This document shows positions 56,497 through 64,000 of a stretch of DNA of 64,000 nt, piece by piece. The notes under the pieces are model-generated. The model ran no database searches. It worked only from the letters and a program-made list of their open reading frames with translations, and was not told the origin of the DNA. Made by a program: the position numbers and the translations under genes. Each line of letters opens with the position of its first letter. Position 1 is the stretch's first letter. The stretch comes from Neoroseomonas lacus (GTDB taxonomy: Bacteria; Pseudomonadota; Alphaproteobacteria; Acetobacterales; Acetobacteraceae): positions 18,371 through 82,370 of the forward strand of contig NZ_BMKW01000018.1 of assembly GCF_014644535.1 (NCBI RefSeq). The letters run 5' to 3'.

Positions 56497-58011
56497 ATGC
56501 GTATCCTGATGACCAATATCTGCCTCGTCGCCCGCACCGGCACGGAACTCGTGACGGTCGAGGCCGCCCTGCGCTTCGTCGCCGCCGGCGACAGCGTCGC
56601 CATCTACACGCCGCAGAAGGGGCCGACGGCGGCGGCGCTTGCCCCGCGCGGCATCGTGGTGACCGACCGCATCGGCGACCTCGACGGCTTCGCGCCCGAC
56701 CTGCTGCATGGGCACCACAACGTGCCGTTCCTGGTCGCTCGCGCGGCCTTCCCCGCGGTTCCCGCGACCTGGTCCTGCCATGATTTTCGCGGCCGCTGGG
56801 ACCGCCCGCCGCCAGCCCATGCGGCGCAGCTTTTCATCGCCCATTCGGCCGAGACGGCGCAACGCCTGCGCGTCGAGGGCGGCGTTGCCGAGGAGTGCAT
56901 CCGAATGCTGCCGAATGCCGCCGACCTCGCGGCCTTCGCGCCGCCCGCGACCCCGCCGCCGCCACGCACGGCGCTGCTGGTCGGCAAGACGGACAAGCCC
57001 GGCGCCCAGTTGGAGGTGGCCGAGGCGCTGCGCGCGCGCGGCTGGCAGGTGACCACTGTCGGGCGTGGCCTCGGCGAGGTCGTCGCCAACCTGCCGGAAC
57101 TGATGGCCGCGCATGCCGTGGTGATCAGCTCGGGCCGCGCGGCGCTTGAGGCGCTGGGGGCGGGCTGCGCGGTCATCTGCGCCGATGCGCGCGGCTTGGC
57201 GGGGTTGGTGACGCCGGACAATTTCCGCGCGTTGCGCCGGCGCAATTTCGGGGGCGCGACCTTGCTGCGCCCGCTCGACCCGGCGCTGGTCCTGGCCGAG
57301 ATCGACGCGATCGACGCCGCCGAGCAGGCCGCGCTGCGCCGCATGGCAGTGCCCGAGATCGGACTGGACCTCTACATGGAGCGGCTGCGCGACATCCATG
57401 CCGAGGCGATCGGGCTCGCCGGCAGTCCGGCCACCGGCGACGCGATGCGCGGCGCGGCGATGCTCGAGAGCATGCTCGCCTCGCCGCACCCGCGCGGCTT
57501 CGGCCCCGACCAGATGCAGCGCCTGCGCGACGAGCATGCGGTTCGGCTGGCGCGGGCCGAGCGGGAGGCGCAGCGCCTGGCCCTGCGGCTGCGCCTCGCC
57601 ACGCTCAGGCCGGGCGAGCGGTTGCGCATCGCCGACTGGCATGGCGGCCCCGGGCCGGCGCTGCTCGGGGCTGGCTGGACGCGGACGGAGCCGCGCCAGG
57701 TGACCATGGCCGGCCGCGCGCAGATCGATCTGGCCGAGGCGCTTGCCCAGCGGCGGCTCGCCCGCATCGTGCTGCAGCTGGTGCGCGCAGCGGGGGCGAC
57801 GGATGGGACGGAGATCGAGGTGCTGGATGGCCAGCGGGTCGTCGCCCGCGTGTCGGCGCAGGGTTCGCTGGCGGTGGTCGATCTCGCCGTGGCGGATCTG
57901 ACGGCCGGTGGGGCCAAGGCCTTCGCCCTGCATGCCCCAGGCGCGGCGGCGGCGAACTGGTCCCTGGCCGAGGCCGAATTGGTGGCCGGAGCGCCGCCGG
58001 CCCGCGGCTGA
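56497..58011 (+). CDS. Glycosyltransferase-like protein, GT-B fold
   Basis: 504 residues. The N-terminal Rossmann-like start MRILMTNICLVARTGTELV and the AIYTPQKGPTAAALAPRGI loop resemble GT4-type enzymes. The acceptor half has LLHGHHNVPFLVARAAF and the donor half contains GKTDKPGAQLEVAEAL and ISSGRAALEALGAGCAVICAD, typical of the EX7E-like donor site region without clear E-x7-E. The C-terminal ~150 residues (after ~370) are a helix-rich extension of unknown function. GAGG precedes the ATG at 56497. It may decorate a surface glycan, as the acyltransferase remnant is adjacent. Confidence 0.7.
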   Translation: MRILMTNICLVARTGTELVTVEAALRFVAAGDSVAIYTPQKGPTAAALAPRGIVVTDRIGDLDGFAPDLLHGHHNVPFLVARAAFPAVPATWSCHDFRGRWDRPPPAHAAQLFIAHSAETAQRLRVEGGVAEECIRMLPNAADLAAFAPPATPPPPRTALLVGKTDKPGAQLEVAEALRARGWQVTTVGRGLGEVVANLPELMAAHAVVISSGRAALEALGAGCAVICADARGLAGLVTPDNFRALRRRNFGGATLLRPLDPALVLAEIDAIDAAEQAALRRMAVPEIGLDLYMERLRDIHAEAIGLAGSPATGDAMRGAAMLESMLASPHPRGFGPDQMQRLRDEHAVRLARAEREAQRLALRLRLATLRPGERLRIADWHGGPGPALLGAGWTRTEPRQVTMAGRAQIDLAEALAQRRLARIVLQLVRAAGATDGTEIEVLDGQRVVARVSAQGSLAVVDLAVADLTAGGAKAFALHAPGAAAANWSLAEAELVAGAPPARG

Positions 58012-58018
58012 GGCGGGG

Positions 58019-59839
58019 TCAGCGCCGGCCGAACATCCGCTCCAGCGCCGGACCGTCCAGCCGCAGGACGGTGGGCCGGCCGTGGCTGCAGGTGGCCGCG
58101 CGAGGGGTGGCTTCCATCGAGCGCAGCAGCGCATCCATCTCGGCCGGGTTGAGCCGCCGCCCGGCGCGCACGCTGCCATGGCAAGCGAGCCGCGCGACTG
58201 CCGCATCGAGCCGGCGTTGCAGCGTGGCGGCCTCGCCGAGATCGGCCAGCTCCTCGGCGAGGTCGCGCAGCAGCGGCGCCGGGTCGGGATTGCCCAGCAG
58301 CGCCGGCAGGGCGCGCACCAGCACCGCGCCACCGCCGAAGCCCTCGATCTCCAGCCCGAGCCGGGCGAGGGTCTCGGCGTGTTCGACCAGCCGCATCGCA
58401 TCGGTGGTGGGCAGATCCACCACGGCGGGCAGCAGCAGCGGCTGGGCGCGCACGCCGCCTTCGATGAGCTGGGTGGCCAGCGCCTCATGCGTCAGGCGTT
58501 CATGGGCGGCGTGCTGGTCGACCAGCACTAGCGCGCCGTCGGGCGCCTCGGCGATGACGTAGGTTTCCAGGATCTGGGCGACGGCGCGGCCGAGCGGATG
58601 CTGGTCCGGGGCGCGATCGCGCTGGAGTGTCGTGAGCGGCTGCGCGGCTGGTGCCAGGCCGAGGCTGCGTTGCACCGGCCAGGCGGTGGGTGGCGGGGTC
58701 AGCGGGGCGAGGGATTCGGCGAAGCCGGTGGCGTGCGGGGGCGGCGTTGCCGGACCCGGCGCGGGCATCATCGGGTCCAGCACGGGCGTCGCCGGGGTCA
58801 GCGCAGGCATCGCCACTGCCGTGCCGGCACCCACCGCCAAGGCCCGGCGCAGTGCCGAAATCACCGCGCCGCGCACCTGCTCGCCCTCGCGGAAGCGCAG
58901 TTCGGTCTTCATCGGGTGGACGTTCACATCGACGCTGTCGGGTGGGATGTCGAGGAACAGGGCGGCGGCCGGGTGGCGGCCCTGCGGGATGAGGTCGCGA
59001 TAGGCGACGCGGAGCGCGACGCGCAGCAGCGGATCGCGCACCGGACGGCGATTGACCACCAGATGCTGGCCCATGGTGGTCGGCCGGGTGAAGGAGGGCA
59101 GGGCGGCGAGGCCGCGCAGGTCGAGCGCGACGCCGACCGATTCCACCGGCACCGCGGCGGCGGCGAAGCCCGGGCCGAGCACCTGGCGTATGCGGGTTTC
59201 CCAATCGGTCGCGGCGAGGGACAGCGCTTCGCGCCCGTCGCTCTCGACGCGGAAGGTGACTGCGGGCCAGGCCAGCGCCAGGCGGCGGACGGCCTCGATG
59301 GCGTGGTCGGCCTCGGTGCGCGGGTGGCGGAGGAATTTGCGGCGCGCCGGGGTGGCGAAGAACAGGTCGCGCACCTCGACCCGCGTGCCGGGGGCGCCGG
59401 CGGCGGGGGCGACGGGGCCGACATGGCCGCCCTCGACGGCGATGCGATGCGCGGCACTACCCGCCGGGCGGGAGGTGATGGACAGCCGTGCCACGGCACC
59501 GATGGAGGGCAGTGCCTCGCCACGGAAGCCGAGGGTGGCGATGCGGAACAGCGTCGCTTCTTCGGGCAGCTTGGAGGTGGCGTGGCGTTCGATGGCCAGC
59601 GCGAGGTCCTCCGCGCCCATGCCGATGCCGTCATCCTCGACCAGGATGCGGTCCATGCCGCCGCTTTCGAGCAGCACGGCGATGCGGGTGGCGCCGGCAT
59701 CCAGCGCGTTCTCGACGATCTCCTTCACCGCGGCGGCCGGGCGTTCGACCACCTCGCCGGCGGCGATGCGGTTGGCGGTGGTCTCGGACAGCCGGCGGAT
59801 CAGGGGCCGGGGGGACGACTCGGTCGCGGCGGCGGACAT
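58019..59839 (-). CDS. mutL: DNA mismatch repair protein MutL
   Basis: 606 residues. The GHKL ATPase domain shows ENALDAGATRIAVLLESGG, DDGIGMGAEDLALAIERHATSK and LGFRGEALPSI. In the C-terminal dimerisation domain the endonuclease motif DQHA-x2-E-x4-E is intact (DQHAAHERLTHE), as in organisms without MutH. The start at 59839 (MSAAATESSPRPLIRRLSE) sets the full conserved N-terminus IRRLSETTANRIAAGEVVERP; the longer upstream frame runs into other genes. The Pro-rich linker (~330-410) is normal. No sign of inactivation. Divergent from the CDP-alcohol transferase gene. Confidence 0.95.
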   Translation of the reverse strand: MSAAATESSPRPLIRRLSETTANRIAAGEVVERPAAAVKEIVENALDAGATRIAVLLESGGMDRILVEDDGIGMGAEDLALAIERHATSKLPEEATLFRIATLGFRGEALPSIGAVARLSITSRPAGSAAHRIAVEGGHVGPVAPAAGAPGTRVEVRDLFFATPARRKFLRHPRTEADHAIEAVRRLALAWPAVTFRVESDGREALSLAATDWETRIRQVLGPGFAAAAVPVESVGVALDLRGLAALPSFTRPTTMGQHLVVNRRPVRDPLLRVALRVAYRDLIPQGRHPAAALFLDIPPDSVDVNVHPMKTELRFREGEQVRGAVISALRRALAVGAGTAVAMPALTPATPVLDPMMPAPGPATPPPHATGFAESLAPLTPPPTAWPVQRSLGLAPAAQPLTTLQRDRAPDQHPLGRAVAQILETYVIAEAPDGALVLVDQHAAHERLTHEALATQLIEGGVRAQPLLLPAVVDLPTTDAMRLVEHAETLARLGLEIEGFGGGAVLVRALPALLGNPDPAPLLRDLAEELADLGEAATLQRRLDAAVARLACHGSVRAGRRLNPAEMDALLRSMEATPRAATCSHGRPTVLRLDGPALERMFGRR

Positions 59840-59911
59840 GTGAGGAAGATAGCATGCGGCCCGAAGGCTTTCCTTCCGGTGCGTGCGGCGACAGGCCATG
59901 CTGCGCGCGGA

Positions 59912-60571
59912 ATGGTGAGCGGGGACAGGGTGGAAGCATCGGATCGACGGCCGATCGCGGCGCGCGACTTGGGCGTGACGCAGCGAATGGCGGCGGCGCT
60001 GGTAGCGCGCGGGGCCTCGCCGAACGGGATTTCCGTGGCGGGGATGGTGGCCGGGCTGGCGGCTGGGCTGGCCTTCGCGGCGGTGGCCTGGATGCCCGGG
60101 GCGGCCCCACTGTTCTGGGTGCTCGGCGCGCTGCTGGTGCAGGCGCGGCTGATGGCGAACCTGCTGGACGGCATGGTGGCGATCGGGCGCGGCGTCGCCT
60201 CCCCGGTCGGCGAGTTGTTCAACGAGGTGCCGGACCGCGTCTCGGATACGGCGGTGCTGGTCGGGCTCGGCGTGGCGGCGGGGGCGGTCTGGCTGGGGCT
60301 GGCGGCCGCACTCGCGGCGATGGCGACGGCCTATGTGCGGACCACCGCGCGGGCGGCCGGCGCGCCGTCGGATTTCGGCGGGCCGATGGCGAAGCAGCAC
60401 CGCATGGCCGTGGTGACGGCGATGGCGCTGTGGTGCGCTGTGATCCCGCCGTCCTGGCGCGGCGATGCCTGGACGCCATGGGTGGTGCTGGTGGTGATCA
60501 CCCTCGGCGCGCTGCTGACCGCCTGGCTGCGGCTGTCGCGCGCGGCTGCGACGCTGAGGGCCAAGGCATGA
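59912..60571 (+). CDS. CDP-alcohol phosphatidyltransferase family protein with variant motif
   Basis: 219 residues with about six helices. The CDP-alcohol motif D-x2-DG-x2-AR-x8-G-x3-D-x3-D is recognisable but altered: Asn83 instead of the first Asp, Asp86-Gly87 kept, Ala90-Ile91 instead of Ala-Arg, Gly100 kept, Asn104 instead of Asp, Asp108 kept. Spacing is exact. Two metal-binding Asp are thus Asn, so it may be an atypical or inactive member. It is the first gene of a coupled phospholipid operon with a CdsA-like and an acyltransferase gene (ATGA overlap with the next). Confidence 0.82.
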   Translation: MVSGDRVEASDRRPIAARDLGVTQRMAAALVARGASPNGISVAGMVAGLAAGLAFAAVAWMPGAAPLFWVLGALLVQARLMANLLDGMVAIGRGVASPVGELFNEVPDRVSDTAVLVGLGVAAGAVWLGLAAALAAMATAYVRTTARAAGAPSDFGGPMAKQHRMAVVTAMALWCAVIPPSWRGDAWTPWVVLVVITLGALLTAWLRLSRAAATLRAKA

Positions 60572-61545
60572 TGCGCGAGGCGGTGTTCGCTCATCCGGTG
60601 ACGGTCGGCATCGTCGCCGCGACCGTCGCCGTGGTGCTGGTCGCGGGCGCGGTGATCGGGGCGATGACGCTGGCCGGGCGCGGCACGCCGGAACTGCGGC
60701 GCGAGCTGTGGTTGCGTACCGGTTCGTGGTGCCTGTTGCTGCCGCTGATGATGGGGCCGGTGCTGCTGGGGCGGGAATGGGTGATCGGGGCGGTGACGCT
60801 GTTGGGGCTCGCCTGCCTGCGGGAATTCGACCGGGCGACGGGGCTGTTCCGCGAGCCGCTGGTCGCCGGGCTGGTGGTGCTCGGCATCCTCGCGGCGAAT
60901 TTCGCGGCGCTCGACCATTGGTACGGGTTTTTCGTGGCGCTGTGGCCACTGACCGTTGGCGTCATCGTCATCGGCACCATCCCGCGCGACCGGCCGCAGG
61001 GTTACGTGCAGCGCGTTGCACTCGGCATCTTCGCCTACATGCTGTTCGGGGCGGGGCTCGCCCATCTGTCCTTCATGGCGAATGAGCCGGGCTACCGGCC
61101 GATCCTGCTGATGCTGCTGACCACCGTGGCATTGTCGGACGTCGCGGCCTTCACCTTCGGCAAGCTGATCGGCGGGCCGAAGCTGCTGCCGACGACCAGC
61201 CCGAACAAGTCGATCGCCGGGGCGGTGGGGTCGCTGTGCGTGACCACGCTGCTGGTAGCGACGCTGTCCTTCTTCATCTTTCGCGACACGCCGATGGCGC
61301 AGCCGCATTGGCTGCTGGTGTTCGGCGTCATTGTCGGCATCGGAGCGCAGGCGGGCGACCTGATGCTGTCCTCGATCAAGCGGGACATCGGCATCAAGGA
61401 CATGGGCACCATCCTGCCGGGCCACGGCGGGGTGTTGGACCGGTTCAATTCGCTGCTGCTGGTCGCACCCGCCGCCTTCCACTTCATCCAGTTCTTCGTC
61501 GGCTTCGGCATGGGGCAGCCGGTGCGGCTGATTACGGGGGGCTGA
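60568..61545 (+). CDS. cdsA: Phosphatidate cytidylyltransferase
   Basis: 325 residues and about eight membrane helices. The C-terminal CDS signature is clear: SPNKSIAGAVGS, then GDLMLSSIKRDIGIKDMGTI and LPGHGGVLDRFNSLL (S-x-KR-x4-KD-x-G and DR). It makes CDP-diacylglycerol, the precursor of phosphatidylglycerol, PE and cardiolipin. The ATG overlaps the CDP-alcohol transferase stop (ATGA). A second, housekeeping cdsA may exist elsewhere; this one lies in an accessory-looking operon. Catalytic residues look complete. Confidence 0.9.
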   Translation: MMREAVFAHPVTVGIVAATVAVVLVAGAVIGAMTLAGRGTPELRRELWLRTGSWCLLLPLMMGPVLLGREWVIGAVTLLGLACLREFDRATGLFREPLVAGLVVLGILAANFAALDHWYGFFVALWPLTVGVIVIGTIPRDRPQGYVQRVALGIFAYMLFGAGLAHLSFMANEPGYRPILLMLLTTVALSDVAAFTFGKLIGGPKLLPTTSPNKSIAGAVGSLCVTTLLVATLSFFIFRDTPMAQPHWLLVFGVIVGIGAQAGDLMLSSIKRDIGIKDMGTILPGHGGVLDRFNSLLLVAPAAFHFIQFFVGFGMGQPVRLITGG

Positions 61546-62261
61546 TGGAATTCAAGCTGCGCCCCGCGCGTGACCATGGGCTCGAGACCGCCGACCGGCT
61601 GCGCAGCCTGTCGCGCGAACGCGGGCTGGGCAGCCTGGTCCTGGGGCGGGCCTGGCGGGCGGCGCTGCGTGGGTATCTGGCCGCCTTTCATCGGCTGGAG
61701 GTGACGGGGCGCGAGAACCTGCCGGAGCCGCCCTTCGTGCTCATCGCCAACCACACCAGCCACCTCGATGCGCTGACGCTGTCGGGCGTGTTGCGCGGGG
61801 AGGCGGCGCGGCGCGCCCATGCGCTGGCGGCGGGGGATACGTTCTTCGGTTCGACACTGTCTTCGGCTTTCGCGGCCTATGCGGTGAATGCGCTGCCGGT
61901 CTGGCGCAAGCGGACCAAGGCGGGGGAGTTGGCGACGCTGCGGGAGAGGCTGGTCGAAGACCGGCTCGTCTACATCCTGTTCCCCGAGGGGACGCGGGCG
62001 CGGGATGGCCGCATGGCGGCGTTCCAACCGGGCATCGGCGTGCTCGTGGCGGGGACCGAGGTGCCGGTCGTGCCGGCCTTCCTCGATGGCTGCCACGCCG
62101 CCTGGCCGCCGGAGCGGCGATACCCGGCGCCGCGCAAGTTGCGGCTGGCGATCGGCGCGCCGCTGCGCTTCGCTGATGTGCCGGCGACGCGGGCGGGGTG
62201 GGAAGACGCGGCGCGGCGCTGCGAGTCGGCGGTGCGGGCGCTGATGCCGCACGCGTCCTGA
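61545..62261 (+). CDS. 1-acyl-sn-glycerol-3-phosphate acyltransferase (PlsC family)
   Basis: 238 residues. The acyltransferase block I NHTSHLD (His70, Asp75) and block III LFPEGTRARDG are visible, with PVVPAFLDGC as block IV. It acylates lysophosphatidate or a related lyso-lipid. The ATG overlaps the TGA of cdsA by one base. Third gene of the operon; the products together could go from a glycerol phosphate to a phosphatidyl-alcohol. Substrate specificity is not visible. Confidence 0.88.
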   Translation: MEFKLRPARDHGLETADRLRSLSRERGLGSLVLGRAWRAALRGYLAAFHRLEVTGRENLPEPPFVLIANHTSHLDALTLSGVLRGEAARRAHALAAGDTFFGSTLSSAFAAYAVNALPVWRKRTKAGELATLRERLVEDRLVYILFPEGTRARDGRMAAFQPGIGVLVAGTEVPVVPAFLDGCHAAWPPERRYPAPRKLRLAIGAPLRFADVPATRAGWEDAARRCESAVRALMPHAS

Positions 62262-62327
62262 TTGTCCGACTGGAAACGAGCCCTCGCGCACAGCGCGCAC
62301 CCCATGCCTCCCACGCCCCGCACCAGA

Positions 62328-62428
62328 AGACGGCATTCCAAAGGGCACGCCCCCATTGACGTTGCTTCGCAACGTCAATGGGAACCCGGGTGGGGTGGTT
62401 TGCGGGGAGGCGCCCCTCCATTCTTTCC
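62328..62428 (-). repeat. Dispersed hairpin element, copy 3 (inverse orientation, long variant)
   Basis: Read on the minus strand: GGAAAGAATGGAG (62428-62416), stem with GGAGGGGCG, the conserved CAAACCACCCC (complement of 62393-62403), a long stem CCCATTGACGTTG (62352-62364) with CAACGTCAATGGG (62370-62382) around a CTTCG loop, and the end TTTGGAATGCCGTCT (62342-62328). The flanks are identical in sense to the copy at 39048; the central hairpin is longer. Confidence 0.6.
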
Positions 62429-62487
62429 GCTCGCGAGTCATCCAGCAGGGACCGCTGGCATGAAGCACGCGCCGCCGCGACGCTTGG

Positions 62488-63726
62488 CTAGGCCTTCGCC
62501 GCCAGCGCCATGCGCAATGCCGTCGCCCGGACGGCTTCGGTCCGGTTGGTCCAGCCACGGCCGAAGGTCTCGAAGGTGGACAGCGAGCGGTAGTGGTCCA
62601 TCCGCCCCTGGGCGAACCTGGCGATCAGCTCCGCCGGATCGGCGGCGCGTACCGCCGCGAGGGTGATCGGCCCGACCGAACCGTCGATGGTCACGCCGGC
62701 GGCCTTCTGCAGCAGCTTGACGCTGCGCTGCGGCCCGGCATTGACGCCGAAATCGAACACCATGAGGTCGATGCCCGGCGGCAGGTCGTTGCAGCGCATC
62801 ACGTTCCAGTATTTCGCGCGGTAGATCTCCTGCGCCTCGTCCTTGGTGAGGTTGCGTACGTCATCCTCGGTCACCGCCTTTTCGCGAAAGGCTTCCAGCG
62901 TCGCCTTGGTGATGCCGAGGTTGGTGGCACCGCCCGGGTCGGCCGGATTGTTCACGAAGCCGCCCTCATGCTGGAGGATTTCGGTGATGCAGACAGGGAA
63001 GTTGTCGCGGGCCGGCGCGCGTTCCGCGACAGCCGGCGGGGCAGCCGCCGCAGGGGCGGCGACAGGTAGGATGGCGGCCGGCGCGCGCGACGCCGTCTCG
63101 GCGATCGCCTGCACGCTGCGGATGGCCTGGCCCGTCTGCTCGGACTGGGCCACCTGCAGGCTCTGCGCCGCCGCATCCTTGGTGCGCGAGCCTTCGGAGG
63201 AGCCGATCCAGAAATTCACCACGGCGGTGAAGGCGGCGACCAGCGCACCGACGATGATGTTGAGGATGGAGCCGAGGAACTGATTCGTCCCCGGGTCGTA
63301 CTTGGTCAGCATCAGCGTCAGCGTGACGCCGAGAAAGCCGACGGTCACCACCGTGGAGACCAGCGGGGCGCCCCAGACGGTGATATTCCCCGTGCGCGCC
63401 AGCTCCACCAGGGTGCTGCGCGCGTTCTGCGTATCGGCGAAGCGGCTCTTCAGCGCGTCGAGTTCGGCCTGGCGGGCGGCGTCGGCGGCCTCCCGCTGGA
63501 GCCTGGCCTGCTCCAACGCGATCTCGGCGAGGCGGATCTTGAGATTCGATGCGGCGGCGGGGGTCGCTTCGAGCTGCCGCTGGGCTTCGACGGGGTCGTC
63601 CGTTCCGGTGACGCTGCGCACCGCCTCGGCGACATGGCTGGCGGCGACGCCGGCCCGGTCACCGGCGATGAGCCTTGCCAGTTCCGGCACAAGGGCTGTG
63701 GCGATGGCAACGAGGGGTACAGGCAT
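62488..63726 (-). CDS. Holin (GTA-type 3TM)-GH108 lysozyme fusion protein
   Basis: 412 residues. The N-terminal part (1-175) contains a predicted amphipathic/coiled stretch and two or three membrane segments (WGAPLVSTVVTVGFLGVTLTL, FLGSILNIIVGALVAAFTAVV), like the Holin_3TMs family. A linker (~175-240) is Ala/Pro/Gln-rich. The C-terminal part has GH108 lysozyme features: LQHEGGFVNNPADPGGATNLG with catalytic Glu254, and a PG_binding_3 segment (FDFGVNAGPQRSVKLLQKAAG) to the end. In Rhodobacter GTA the holin and endolysin are separate genes. No phage structural genes are nearby. Confidence 0.8.
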   Translation of the reverse strand: MPVPLVAIATALVPELARLIAGDRAGVAASHVAEAVRSVTGTDDPVEAQRQLEATPAAASNLKIRLAEIALEQARLQREAADAARQAELDALKSRFADTQNARSTLVELARTGNITVWGAPLVSTVVTVGFLGVTLTLMLTKYDPGTNQFLGSILNIIVGALVAAFTAVVNFWIGSSEGSRTKDAAAQSLQVAQSEQTGQAIRSVQAIAETASRAPAAILPVAAPAAAAPPAVAERAPARDNFPVCITEILQHEGGFVNNPADPGGATNLGITKATLEAFREKAVTEDDVRNLTKDEAQEIYRAKYWNVMRCNDLPPGIDLMVFDFGVNAGPQRSVKLLQKAAGVTIDGSVGPITLAAVRAADPAELIARFAQGRMDHYRSLSTFETFGRGWTNRTEAVRATALRMALAAKA

Positions 63727-63862
63727 GGCTTGGGTCCTCCCGAAACGGCAGGTACTCAGGCCGGCAAGGTCGCTGTCGTAACGCGGCAGCGATCAAGCGC
63801 CGGTCGTGTCGCCGTACTTACGGCGTCGTATCGATGTAGCATGCCCGGTATCGCGGCGATAT

Positions 63863-63884
63863 CGCGGTGAGCAGGATCACCGCG
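63863..63884. repeat. 8-bp inverted repeat upstream of the holin gene
   Basis: CGCGGTGA (63863-63870) and TCACCGCG (63877-63884) pair with a 6-nt loop, 137 nt upstream of the holin-lysozyme start. Possibly an operator or terminator for the flanking gene; no T-run. Confidence 0.3.
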
Positions 63885-63922
63885 GTGCGACGGGAGGATT
63901 CAGAGTCTGTTTGGAAAGTCCC

Positions 63923-64000
63923 GCAGCGGCCCGCACCCCCACCCGGCCACCCACGTCAGTATCCTGGAATGGGTGGCCGGGTGGGGGTGCGGGCCGCTGC
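63923..64000. repeat. 31-bp perfect inverted repeat at the window edge
   Basis: Arms at 63923-63953 and 63970-64000 are exact complements over 31 bp (left arm starts GCAGCGGCCCGCACC). The 16-nt loop is CGTCAGTATCCTGGAA. The right arm runs to the last base, so it may extend further. GC-rich and gene-free. Confidence 0.7.

Noticed and set aside
58598..60571. 657-codon frame covering mutL in antisense and the CDP-alcohol transferase
   Set aside because: Only the last 219 residues (from 59912) are a real gene; the rest is antisense to mutL.
58019..60949. 976-codon mutL frame
   Set aside because: The upstream extension beyond 59839 has no MutL homology and overlaps two genes on the other strand.
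63923..64000. Transposon terminal inverted repeat
   Set aside because: No transposase in the window and the arms face each other over only 16 nt.

Overview
The window is GC-rich coding DNA with almost exclusively G or C at third codon positions. It looks like an alphaproteobacterium, most probably an Acetobacteraceae member close to Roseomonas. The inference rests on a GcrA cell-cycle regulator, a PhaR-type PHA regulator, a cox operon of the coxB-coxA-ctaB-ctaG type, many Bug/TctC-like periplasmic binding proteins, and a holin-lysozyme related to gene transfer agent lysis genes. The genus is inference. I see no rRNA, tRNA, CRISPR array, transposase or integrase.

Region 1 (1-4.3 kb) is an acyl-CoA catabolic operon: CoA-transferase A (cut by the window edge) and B, two unequal acyl-CoA dehydrogenases and a crotonase. 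Region 2 (4.3-10.7 kb) holds single genes: an ABC exporter, an amidase, a DUF805 membrane protein with a Q/P-rich tail, a lipoprotein, an L-2-amino-thiazoline-4-carboxylate hydrolase-like protein and a methyltransferase. Region 3 (10.7-19.1 kb) is a run of forward genes combining orphan binding proteins (three Bug, one family 5), an amidohydrolase, an enolase-superfamily sugar-acid dehydratase-like enzyme and an EamA transporter.

Region 4 (19.3-24.7 kb) is a divergent metalloid-resistance-like cluster. PadR regulator, flavoprotein and MFS transporter run leftward. ArsR regulator, ArsP-like permease, small thioredoxin and rhodanese run rightward. The flavoprotein and the rhodanese both end in Cys-pair-rich tails, and the PadR protein has a vicinal Cys pair. 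An 8-bp inverted repeat built on TTGATG sits in the PadR promoter and the same half-site recurs before the flavoprotein gene. I regard this as the most likely under-described system here.

Region 5 (25.0-34.1 kb) holds NIPSNAP, two paralogous family 5 binding proteins, a fourth Bug protein and a phnCDEE uptake operon followed by a rhodanese. Region 6 (34.2-38.1 kb) is a regulator plus a PHA module: divergent phaR, a PhaE-like small gene and a PhaC-like hydrolase that overlap by 215 nt in different frames, then the thiolase. Region 7 (38.4-44.0 kb) has a P-loop kinase, MATE exporter with an HxlR regulator, gcrA, an EamA transporter and a PmtA-like methyltransferase. Region 8 (44.3-48.6 kb) is the cox operon with a 42-codon coxF-like gene and no subunit III gene.

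Region 9 (49.2-62.3 kb) mixes conserved housekeeping genes (tadA, rluB, rsmD, mutL) with insertions (aldo/keto reductase plus TetR, acyltransferase remnant, glycosyltransferase) and ends in a three-gene phospholipid operon. Region 10 is a holin-GH108 lysozyme fusion and a 31-bp perfect inverted repeat at the window edge. Several intergenic spaces carry related hairpin-containing repeats of at least three families, which are not explained by the genes.
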